DNA of 56,469 nucleotides from Candidatus Limosilactobacillus intestinigallinarum (GTDB lineage Bacteria > Bacillota > Bacilli > Lactobacillales > Lactobacillaceae). The translations under genes and the position numbers were made by a program. The DNA is taken from contig DXAA01000012.1 in the NCBI GenBank assembly GCA_019117285.1, forward strand, positions 1 to 56,469, in the 5' to 3' direction. The notes under the pieces were generated by a model. That model saw only the letters and a program-made list of their open reading frames with translations, searched no databases and had not been told where the DNA came from. Positions 1-6,303 of this stretch are shown here, piece after piece. Position 1 is the stretch's first letter. The number at the start of each line of letters is the position of its first letter.

Positions 1-7
1 GGCTATA

Positions 8-66
8 ATGCCCTCTAAGTATACAGATGAAATAGAAAATTCATCTTATATACTTGGAGGGCATTT
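8..66 (+). promoter_or_regulatory. 5' hairpin of the IS that covers the orfA ribosome site
   Basis: Bases 8-31 and 41-66 form a long, nearly perfect inverted repeat. The 3' arm contains the Shine-Dalgarno GGAGGG (56-61) that serves the GTG start at 70. A transcript entering from outside the element would fold the whole hairpin and hide the ribosome site. A transcript starting inside the left end would lack the 5' arm and leave it open. This is a known protective arrangement in other IS elements; its action here is inferred from the fold only. Confidence 0.7.
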
Positions 67-69
67 TTT

Positions 70-783
70 GTGGATAGGAATTCAAAATATAGTACAGAAG
101 AAAAGCTATCGATATTAAACGAATTAAGTCATTCTAGTGTTAAAGAGATTGCTAGAAAGTATTCAGTTAATGACAGTACCATTTCACATTGGCAATTACT
201 TTATAAATACCAAGGGATTGATGGATTGCGATCTACTCACCACAATCGTAGCTATTCAAAGGAATTTAAGCTGGCTTTGGTTCAACAATACCAGGAATCA
301 ACAGATTCCCTTGAAGTATTCGCAATCAAACATGGATTAAAGTCAAAAAGGCAATTATCAAATTGGATTATCCAGTATAATGGATCAAAACTAATGGCTT
401 ATACGCCAAGAAAGCGAGATTCAATTATGCCAGGACGTAAAACCACTTTTGAAGAACGATTATCGATAATTGAGGAACTGATTAAACACGATATTGACTA
501 CAACTGGGCAGTAAATAAATATCATGTTAGTTACCAACAAGTCTATGGTTGGTATCAAAAATACCGTAAAAGTGGTAATGACCCGCAATCACTTCGTGAT
601 CGGCGGGGTAAAGCCAAGCCGAAGGAAGTATGGACAGAAGTTGATCGACTAAAAGCCGAAAATCGATTATTAAAGGCCCAACTTCTTCGTAAAGAAATGG
701 AAGATGCCTACTCAAAAAAAGTAATGGAAATACGCAATCGGGAGGTGAACGGTTCCTCAAACAACAAGCCATCAAAGAACTAA
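70..783 (+). CDS. IS3-family transposase OrfA (helix-turn-helix subunit)
   Basis: The 237-residue product binds the element ends and, fused to OrfB, forms the transposase. It contains two successive helix-turn-helix segments: residues 5-50 (STEEKLSILNEL, ending HWQLLYKYQG) and about 120-165 (FEERLSIIEELI, VYGWYQKYRKSG), followed by a leucine-rich coiled stretch (WTEVDRLKAENRLLKAQLL) typical of OrfA dimerisation. The GTG start is supported by GGAGGG eight bases upstream. The last 20 or so codons are probably rarely used in the fusion, because a run of seven A at 714-720 allows a shift into the orfB frame. Confidence 0.88.
   Translation: MDRNSKYSTEEKLSILNELSHSSVKEIARKYSVNDSTISHWQLLYKYQGIDGLRSTHHNRSYSKEFKLALVQQYQESTDSLEVFAIKHGLKSKRQLSNWIIQYNGSKLMAYTPRKRDSIMPGRKTTFEERLSIIEELIKHDIDYNWAVNKYHVSYQQVYGWYQKYRKSGNDPQSLRDRRGKAKPKEVWTEVDRLKAENRLLKAQLLRKEMEDAYSKKVMEIRNREVNGSSNNKPSKN
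714..721 (+). other. Programmed -1 frameshift site between orfA and orfB
   Basis: Seven consecutive A followed by G, with zero-frame codons AAA AAA at 715-720. Slipping back one base enters the frame that reads through 720-812 without a stop (ending LNQEHGWPIST) into the orfB domain. That stretch has the conserved N-terminal sequence of IS3 OrfB but no ATG, GTG or TTG before 813, so OrfB is best explained as part of an OrfAB fusion. Confidence 0.75.
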
Positions 784-812
784 ATCAAGAACATGGCTGG
801 CCAATTAGTACC

Positions 813-1631
813 TTGTGTCAGATCGCTGGTATTACTAGAGATGCCTATTACAAGTGGCTTTATAGAAAGCCAAGTAACTATAAAACTGAACAGTCAGAAC
901 TACTTAAGGCCATTTTAAAACTAGAAGAAGAACACAAATGGACACTGGGCTACCTAGCGATGACAACACAGTTAGCTTTCAAAAATAAGCTAAGTTTCAA
1001 GGCGGGACTAAAGCGGGTAACTAATTGTATGAGAAACCATGGAATCAGAGCTAATGTCCGCAAGAAGAAGCATAATCGCGTTAAGCGTCATGAAGAATAT
1101 ATTAATGACAATTTACTCAATGAACAATTTGATCGTCAGAGAAAAAACGAAGTTTGGGTAACCGATACTACAGAGGTCTTATACGGGATAGACCAGGTGA
1201 AAAAGGCTCGCGTGCATGTCGTTTTGGACCTGTATGGACGTTATGCTTTAAGTTACAATATTTCATCTACAGAAACTGCGGTGTCAGCAATTGAAGCGTT
1301 TGAGCGGGCCTTCAAAGTGGAACCAGATGCCCATCCGCTGATCCATACGGATCGCGGATCAGCATATTGTTCAATGGCTTTCAATGACTATCTAGCCGAT
1401 CAAAATTGTATTCATAGCATGTCACACCCGGGCCATCCTTGGGAGAACTCGCCAATGGAGCGTTGGTGGAATGACTTTAAGCTCATTTGGTTAGCTAAAC
1501 GTTCGCGGCCTAAGACATTGGCGGAATTGGAGCAATCAGTAAAAGAAGCTATTAAATATTTCAACACTCAACGAGCTTATGCGTCAAAAAACGGCTTGAC
1601 CGCGGAAAAATTCCGCGCTCAAGCCGCATAA
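813..1631 (+). CDS. IS3-family transposase OrfB (DDE catalytic subunit)
   Basis: Catalytic rve-type integrase domain. The N-terminal HTH_21-like part (LCQIAGITRDAYYKWL) precedes the DDE core: first Asp in WVTDTTEVL, second Asp in HTDRGSAY, and Glu in NSPMERWWNDF. The only start codon in frame is a TTG at 813, which has no convincing ribosome site, and homologous sequence continues upstream of it. Translation is therefore likely to come mainly from the -1 shift at 714-720. The reading frame is intact, so the element may still be active. Confidence 0.9.
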   Translation: MCQIAGITRDAYYKWLYRKPSNYKTEQSELLKAILKLEEEHKWTLGYLAMTTQLAFKNKLSFKAGLKRVTNCMRNHGIRANVRKKKHNRVKRHEEYINDNLLNEQFDRQRKNEVWVTDTTEVLYGIDQVKKARVHVVLDLYGRYALSYNISSTETAVSAIEAFERAFKVEPDAHPLIHTDRGSAYCSMAFNDYLADQNCIHSMSHPGHPWENSPMERWWNDFKLIWLAKRSRPKTLAELEQSVKEAIKYFNTQRAYASKNGLTAEKFRAQAA

Positions 1632-1649
1632 ACTATTTTTCTATTTGGA

Positions 1650-1667
1650 CTGTATACTTGACAGGCA
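1650..1667 (+). repeat. Right terminal inverted repeat with an outward -35 box
   Basis: The repeat contains TTGACA (1658-1663) reading outward, four bases from the element edge. The left end contains TATACA (20-25). When the ends meet in a circle with a 3-base bridge, these boxes lie 18 bases apart, which is the layout of the junction promoter known for IS3-family circles. Confidence 0.65.
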
Positions 1668-1732
1668 CTAGTGCCCCGTTGCGATTTTGAATGGTGCTTC
1701 TGTATTAAGGGGAAGTTTAATCCCTGAAGTGG

Positions 1733-3094
1733 TTATTTCTGCTTGTCCTTGTCATCGGCGGCGTTGGCCGGCTTCTTCTTCGGCTTGATGTAGATGACCT
1801 TGAACTTGTTGACGTAGGCGTTCTGCAGGTCCAGCGGGGTGAAGGAGAAGTTGTCGACTCTAATCGGTTGGCCGACCTTCAAGTCATACTGCCGTTCCAG
1901 GAAGAACCCAGTCAGGGTCGTGACTTCGGAGTTGTCGAACTGCTCGATGTTGGTGTTGAAGTAGCGCTCGAAGTCCGCCAGGGGCATCTTCCCGGAAACC
2001 TCGTAGGTCGGATTACCCTTACTGTCGGGGTCCTTCTTTTCGATCATGTCCGAGGTGGCGTGGTCGATTTCCTCACCGACCGTACCGAACAGTTCCTCGT
2101 AGATATCCTTGTCGGTGATGATCCCGGAGGTCCCACCGTACTCGTCCTGGACGACGACGATCGGCACCTGCTTCTTCATCATGACCTGGAGAACCTTGGT
2201 GATCGGCTCGCTCTCGTAGACGATCGGGATCTTCCGCATGATCGTCCGGATGGATTGTTCAGGGTTGATCTGACTCTGCCGCATGATGTCGTAGGAGAAG
2301 ATGTAACCGAGGATGTGGTCCTTGTCGTTGTTGGCCACGACCGGGAACCTGGTGAACTTCTTCTCGAAGTAGAGTTTGGCCGCGTCATCGATCGTCGCCT
2401 GGATGTCGATCACGGACAGCTGGGTCCGGTCGATCATGATGTCCTCGGCGACCTTGTCGTTCATCTGGAAGGCCCGCCGCATGAAGAGGACGTCTTCCTT
2501 GTCCATCTCACCGGCCTTTTCGGATTGCTGAGAAAGGGTCACAATTTCGTTCTGTGAGTAGGTATCTTCCTCTGGCTGGACATTGTAACCCAGGAGCTTG
2601 GTGATCTGGGCGGCCACGACGGCAAACAGCCAGACGAATGGGTAGAAGATCGTGTGGAAGAACTGGATCGGGTGAACAATTGACAGCAGGATCGGGACCG
2701 GCCGGTCGATCGCCATGTTCTTCGGGACCAGGTCGGTGAAGACGGCATGGAAGAAGGTGAAGATCAGCACACCCAGGATTGGGGAGATGATCTCCCGAAC
2801 CGTTGCCGGTACGACCGTGATCTTGAGCAGGAGGTCGGTGATGAACTGGTCACCAATCCACCCTAATACCAGGGAGGTCATCGTGACCCCGACCTGGGCG
2901 GTGGACAGGTACTCGTTCAGGTTGCCGACCATGTGCTCGGCACGCTTGACCTTGCGGGTCTGCTTGAGCTCCTTCAGTTCGCTCGGCCGCACCTTGACGA
3001 CCGAGTACTCCAGCAGCGTGAATAGCGCCGCCAGCAGTAAAATCAGGATAATAACAATTAATTTAAACCAATATGAAGACCATAATGCACCCAT
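1733..3094 (-). CDS. HlyC/CorC family membrane transporter (DUF21-CBS-CorC)
   Basis: Predicted integral membrane protein of about 453 residues. An N-terminal DUF21 domain with four hydrophobic segments (residues about 8-30, 60-90, 95-125, 140-165; motif TDLVPKNMAI) is followed by paired CBS domains (about 215-340, motifs MIDRTQLSVIDI and VVQDEYGGTSGI) and a C-terminal CorC/HlyC domain (about 360-440). The family is linked to magnesium or cobalt export and metal homeostasis; substrate here is unknown. I start at the ATG at 3094 because AGGTGA lies nine bases upstream; a GTG at 3109 overlaps that ribosome site. Runs divergently from the AarF gene. Confidence 0.88.
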   Translation of the reverse strand: MGALWSSYWFKLIVIILILLLAALFTLLEYSVVKVRPSELKELKQTRKVKRAEHMVGNLNEYLSTAQVGVTMTSLVLGWIGDQFITDLLLKITVVPATVREIISPILGVLIFTFFHAVFTDLVPKNMAIDRPVPILLSIVHPIQFFHTIFYPFVWLFAVVAAQITKLLGYNVQPEEDTYSQNEIVTLSQQSEKAGEMDKEDVLFMRRAFQMNDKVAEDIMIDRTQLSVIDIQATIDDAAKLYFEKKFTRFPVVANNDKDHILGYIFSYDIMRQSQINPEQSIRTIMRKIPIVYESEPITKVLQVMMKKQVPIVVVQDEYGGTSGIITDKDIYEELFGTVGEEIDHATSDMIEKKDPDSKGNPTYEVSGKMPLADFERYFNTNIEQFDNSEVTTLTGFFLERQYDLKVGQPIRVDNFSFTPLDLQNAYVNKFKVIYIKPKKKPANAADDKDKQK

Positions 3095-3240
3095 ATTTGA
3101 TAAATTCACCTATTTCTATAAATAATTTCTGTATCTATTGTATCAAGTTTGTTATACCCTGACCAACATTTTTGCTGATTATTTTGGACCTAACTTGCGG
3201 TAGAATAGAGATAACATTTCAAGCAGTGAGGATGATGCAA

Positions 3241-4992
3241 ATGACCAGTGCGACCGACAGTGAAATCAAGAAGGGACAGCGCCTGCGCGAGATCATGGCG
3301 GTGATGCGCCGCCACCACTTTCTCAGCAATTTCTACCACCAGAAGAATCCCGAAGAGGTCGTTGCCGCCCTCCAGGAGCTCGGCCCAACCTTCATCAAGA
3401 TGGGGCAGATCCTGTCGACCCGGCCGGACCTGATCTCGCCGGCCTACGTCAGGGCCCTCCGCAAACTCCAAGACCAGGTCAAGGCCGACCCCTTTGCCAG
3501 CGTCCAGGCGACCTTCAAGGCCCAGACCGGCCACGAAATTGATGAGGTCTTCGCCAGCTTCGACCACCAGCCCTTCGCCTCGGCCTCGATCGGCCAGGTT
3601 CACCACGCGACCCTCAAGGACGGCACTCCGGTGGTGGTCAAGGTCCAGCACCCGGCGGTCGGCCAGCTGGTCAACACCGACATTGCCCTGCTGCGGCGGG
3701 CGGTCAAGCTCTTCCAGTACGTGCCCAATGAGGTGACGGTGGTCAACCTCGATAAGGTCCTGGATGAACTCAGCCGCTCCCTGCTCAGCGAGGTCAATAC
3801 GATGAACGAGGTCCACAACGGCCAGGAATTCTACCGGCTGAACAACGGCGACGACATCATTATCGTCCCCAAAGTTTATGCCAAGTACTGCGCCCCCCAG
3901 ATCCTGGTTAACGAGGCTATGGCCGGCCGAAGTGTTCGCCACCTCTTCCCGCAGAACAGTCAGGATGATGACGATCCGCAGCTGCCGGACCAACGCAAGT
4001 ACATCGCCCACGTCCTGGTCAGGAACTTCATGAAGCAGGTCTTCGTCGACCACTTCTTCCACGCCGACCCGCACCCGGGGAATATCCTGGTTCACGAGCT
4101 CGACCCGGCCGATGAGCAGGCGCCCGCGATGAAGACGACCCACCAGCACCAGGTCCAGGTCGGGAAGACAACCGTCGGCTACCAGAAGCAGGAAGCCCTG
4201 CCGCCGTACCGGATCGTCTACCTGGACTTCGGAATGATGGGGACCCTGACCCCGGCCATGGCCGACGGGATCGCCAACGTCGTCTTGGCCATCACCACCA
4301 AGAACGTGCGGCGGATCGCCCAGGCGGTCCTGGCCATCTGCAACCAGACCGGGCCGCTGGACGAGCCGGCCTTCACCAAGGAGCTGGGTGGGTTCATCCG
4401 GCCCTACCTGGCGATGGGGGTCGGGGAGATTGACTTTGCCTCCATGCTCTACTCGATCGTCCAGCTCTGCCAGCGCAACCACCTGCAGATGAAGCCCGAG
4501 GTGACGCTGTTGATCAAGGCCTTTGGCACCTTGGAGAGCACCGTCGCCCGGCTCGACCCCGATATCTCGATGATGGAGGTGGCCCGGCCGTTCGGGCTCC
4601 GTTACCTCAAGCGCAAGTTCAACTGGCGCGACAGCCTTGACGACCAGCTGATCAGCCTGGTCACCGGTGCCCAGGAGATGACCCAGCTGCCGGACCGGAT
4701 CAACGCCACCCTGGAGACGATTGCTAACGGTGACGCCCAGGTCAACTTTCGGCTCAAGGGTCAGGACCGGCTGATCAAGCAGATCGAGCGGATCACCAAC
4801 CGTTTCTTGATCGTGATCATCCTGGCGGCGGTGATCCTCGGCTCCTCGGTGATCGTCGAGGGTAGCAGCCAGCATCCCCACATCTTCCGCCTCGGGGTGA
4901 TTGGCTACTCGATCGCCCTGGTCGTAATCGTTGCGCTTGTCTTGAGCGAGCTCGGTCACCGTTGGCGAAATTGGCGGAATAAGAACAAATGA
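3241..4992 (+). CDS. AarF/UbiB (ABC1) family atypical kinase
   Basis: ADCK/UbiB-type protein-kinase-like ATPase, about 583 residues. Visible motifs: the family-specific KxGQ signature (FIKMGQILSTRPDLI), the alanine-rich loop replacing the glycine loop (FASASIGQVHHA), the lysine strand VVVKVQHP, catalytic HADPHPGNIL and metal-binding YLDFGMMG. Two C-terminal hydrophobic segments anchor it (about 525-545, 555-575). A family-unusual insertion of about 40 residues, rich in Gln and Lys, separates HPGNIL from LDFG. Lactobacilli make no ubiquinone, so its role is probably in membrane lipid or menaquinone-related physiology, which is inference. GTGAGG nine bases upstream favours the ATG at 3241 over ATGs at 3232 and 3235. 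Confidence 0.87.
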   Translation: MTSATDSEIKKGQRLREIMAVMRRHHFLSNFYHQKNPEEVVAALQELGPTFIKMGQILSTRPDLISPAYVRALRKLQDQVKADPFASVQATFKAQTGHEIDEVFASFDHQPFASASIGQVHHATLKDGTPVVVKVQHPAVGQLVNTDIALLRRAVKLFQYVPNEVTVVNLDKVLDELSRSLLSEVNTMNEVHNGQEFYRLNNGDDIIIVPKVYAKYCAPQILVNEAMAGRSVRHLFPQNSQDDDDPQLPDQRKYIAHVLVRNFMKQVFVDHFFHADPHPGNILVHELDPADEQAPAMKTTHQHQVQVGKTTVGYQKQEALPPYRIVYLDFGMMGTLTPAMADGIANVVLAITTKNVRRIAQAVLAICNQTGPLDEPAFTKELGGFIRPYLAMGVGEIDFASMLYSIVQLCQRNHLQMKPEVTLLIKAFGTLESTVARLDPDISMMEVARPFGLRYLKRKFNWRDSLDDQLISLVTGAQEMTQLPDRINATLETIANGDAQVNFRLKGQDRLIKQIERITNRFLIVIILAAVILGSSVIVEGSSQHPHIFRLGVIGYSIALVVIVALVLSELGHRWRNWRNKNK

Positions 4993-4995
4993 AAT

Positions 4996-5030
4996 AAAGG
5001 ACACGTGACCGTAAAAGCCATGTGTCCTTT
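4996..5030. terminator. Bidirectional intrinsic terminator
   Basis: AAAGGACACGTG pairs with CATGTGTCCTTT around an 11-base loop. A-rich and T-rich flanks on both sides let it serve the AarF gene and the converging VOC gene. Confidence 0.85.
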
Positions 5031-5036
5031 TATGGT

Positions 5037-5429
5037 TTATTTGTTCTTATAGACGGCGATCTCGACCAGGTTGTTGTCGGGGTCGTGGACGTAGATCGAG
5101 GTCATTTCACCCTCGGAGCCGTGCTTCTCGACCGGCCCGGCGACCACGTCCACGTAGTAGCTGCGCAGGTGGTGGAGAATGTCCTCCAGCTTGTCCCCGG
5201 CGACCAGGCAGAGGTCCGCGCTGCCGATGGTTGGTTTGGCCGCCTTCAGGTCGGTGGGGCGGTCGGCCTTCTGCAGGCGGATCAGCTGGTGGCCGCAGCG
5301 CAGGGTGATCACGTCATCCGTGGTCTGGCGGTCGATGATCGGCATGTCGAAGACCTCGTGGTAGAAGCGGCTGCTCTCCTCAAGGCTGGTGACGGTTAAA
5401 ACAATGTGGTCGATACGACGCATCTTCAT
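5037..5429 (-). CDS. VOC family protein (glyoxalase/dioxygenase fold)
   Basis: 130-residue single-domain vicinal oxygen chelate protein. The N-terminal half begins RRIDHIVLTVTSLEESSRFY and the second half ends VHDPDNNLVEIAVY, the usual beta-alpha-beta-beta-beta repeats. Metal-ligand candidates are His in IDHIVL, His in CGHQLIRL and Glu in LVEIA. Members include glyoxalases and antibiotic-binding proteins, and the reaction cannot be told from sequence. Start: ATG at 5429 with AAGGGAG nine bases upstream. Confidence 0.8.
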   Translation of the reverse strand: MKMRRIDHIVLTVTSLEESSRFYHEVFDMPIIDRQTTDDVITLRCGHQLIRLQKADRPTDLKAAKPTIGSADLCLVAGDKLEDILHHLRSYYVDVVAGPVEKHGSEGEMTSIYVHDPDNNLVEIAVYKNK

Positions 5430-5463
5430 GGTAAATTACTCCCTTATCTTCATGTTTGTCCCC

Positions 5464-5516
5464 ATTATACCAGCTCGGTGGGGGTGATTGGCAAACCGCG
5501 GCCGGCGTAGTAATAT
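5464..5516. promoter_or_regulatory. Overlapping divergent promoters of the VOC and crcB genes
   Basis: Forward promoter: TTGGCA (5488-5493), 17-base spacer, TAATAT (5511-5516), driving the fluoride channel pair. Reverse promoter: extended TG-TATAAT (complement of 5464-5469), with TTGCCA (complement of 5489-5494) as a 19-base-spaced -35. The two -35 boxes share the same bases, so the polymerases should compete. Confidence 0.65.
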
Positions 5517-5550
5517 GAAAGGATGATTTTTTATTAAGGGAGTTTTACAA

Positions 5551-5931
5551 ATGAAGTTAACGAATGCCATCAGCGTGGCGGCCTTCGGGTTTGCCGGCGG
5601 GATCTGCCGGGCCCTGCTCAGTACGGCCCTGGACGCTAATGGGGTCTTGATCGCCAACCTCCTGGGCTGCTTTCTCTTGGCCTTTCTGACCTACTACGTC
5701 ATCGAGCGGGACCTCCTGGCCGGTTGGCTGAACGCCGGGCTCGGCACCGGACTGATCGGGGCCTTCACCACCTTCTCCTCGTTTTCGACGACCACCATCA
5801 GGCTCGCCCAGCACAGCCTGCTCCGCGGTGGTGGCTACCTGCTGGTCAGCATGATTGGTGGCCTGGTGATGGCCGGGCTGGGGATGCTTCTGGCCCGGTA
5901 CCTAGGAAGGATGGTGGGCCGCCATGCTTAG
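5551..5931 (+). CDS. crcB1: Fluoride channel CrcB/Fluc, first subunit
   Basis: 126-residue membrane protein with four hydrophobic segments. Fluc channels export fluoride; in many Firmicutes two adjacent genes encode partners of a heterodimer, which fits the 8-base overlap with the next gene. Diagnostic residues seen: the GGICRALL start of helix 1, conserved Asn in IANLLGCF (helix 2), and the TGLIGAFTTFSSFS break of helix 3 with the pore phenylalanines and Thr/Ser. Ribosome site AAGGGAG sits nine bases before ATG. Confidence 0.9.
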   Translation: MKLTNAISVAAFGFAGGICRALLSTALDANGVLIANLLGCFLLAFLTYYVIERDLLAGWLNAGLGTGLIGAFTTFSSFSTTTIRLAQHSLLRGGGYLLVSMIGGLVMAGLGMLLARYLGRMVGRHA

Positions 5932-6262
5932 TATTGGTTGCGGTGCGGCCCTCGGTGCCCTCCTGCGCTACTGGTTGACCAGCCTCTGGAAGCGGCAGCG
6001 GGTTGACTGGCCCCTGGCAACCCTCCTGATCAACCTGACCGGGACCCTGGTCCTTGGGATCTTGACCGGACACCTGGTTGCCGATGGTGCGGCAATGCGT
6101 TTCTGGGGCGTCGGCCTGCTGGGTGGTTACACGACCTTCTCGACCTTCAACACCGAGCTGGTCGCGATGATCGATGAGCACCGCTGGGGGAGCCTGCTCG
6201 CCTACTTCATCATTTCCTATGGTGGGGGCCTGGCCGCCGCCTGGGTTGGGATGCAAATCTAA
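5924..6262 (+). CDS. crcB2: Fluoride channel CrcB/Fluc, second subunit
   Basis: 112-residue partner of the upstream Fluc protein, with which its start overlaps by eight bases, suggesting coupled translation and equal dosage. It shows the same plan of four membrane helices: GALLRYWL in helix 1, LLINLTGTLVLG with the conserved Asn in helix 2, and GLLGGYTTFSTFNTE with the pore TTFSTF motif in helix 3. The two proteins are diverged, as expected of an antiparallel heterodimer. Confidence 0.9.
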   Translation: MLSIGCGAALGALLRYWLTSLWKRQRVDWPLATLLINLTGTLVLGILTGHLVADGAAMRFWGVGLLGGYTTFSTFNTELVAMIDEHRWGSLLAYFIISYGGGLAAAWVGMQI

Positions 6263-6265
6263 ACG

Positions 6266-6300
6266 AAAAAGACCGTCAGTCTTGGGGCTAGCGGTCCTTT
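6266..6300. terminator. Convergent terminator between crcB and uvrA-like genes
   Basis: AAAAGACCG pairs with CGGTCCTTT around a loop of about 16 bases. The stem is modest (five strong pairs), with A-rich and T-rich flanks on opposite sides, so it may act in both directions. Confidence 0.55.
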
Positions 6301-6303
6301 GCT

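Larger units (their letters stand above)
9..1667 (+). mobile_element. IS3-family (IS150-like) insertion sequence
   Basis: Two overlapping-frame transposase genes lie between imperfect terminal inverted repeats. The left repeat (9-26, starting TGCCCTCTAAG) matches the reverse complement of the right repeat (1650-1667) at 14 of 18 positions, and both end in AAGTATACAG on the inner side. The DNA is AT-rich compared with the GC-rich genes that follow. I see no direct repeat of 3-4 bases in the flanks (TAA before, CTA after), so the target duplication is either lost or the borders are off by a base. Family assignment rests on the OrfA/OrfB layout and the DDE motifs; the group within IS3 is inferred. 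Confidence 0.9.

Noticed and set aside
1-1670. Target-site duplication around the IS3 element
   Set aside because: The flanking triplets TAA and CTA differ; I do not claim a duplication.
3190-5004. A 604-codon open frame on the minus strand covering the AarF gene
   Set aside because: It mirrors the GC-rich codon pattern of the opposite gene, has no family motifs, and the plus-strand product shows all UbiB/ABC1 kinase motifs.
5430-5550. Fluoride riboswitch upstream of crcB
   Set aside because: I looked for the conserved crcB-motif pairing and loop sequences and could not find them; the region is explained by two promoters and a ribosome site.
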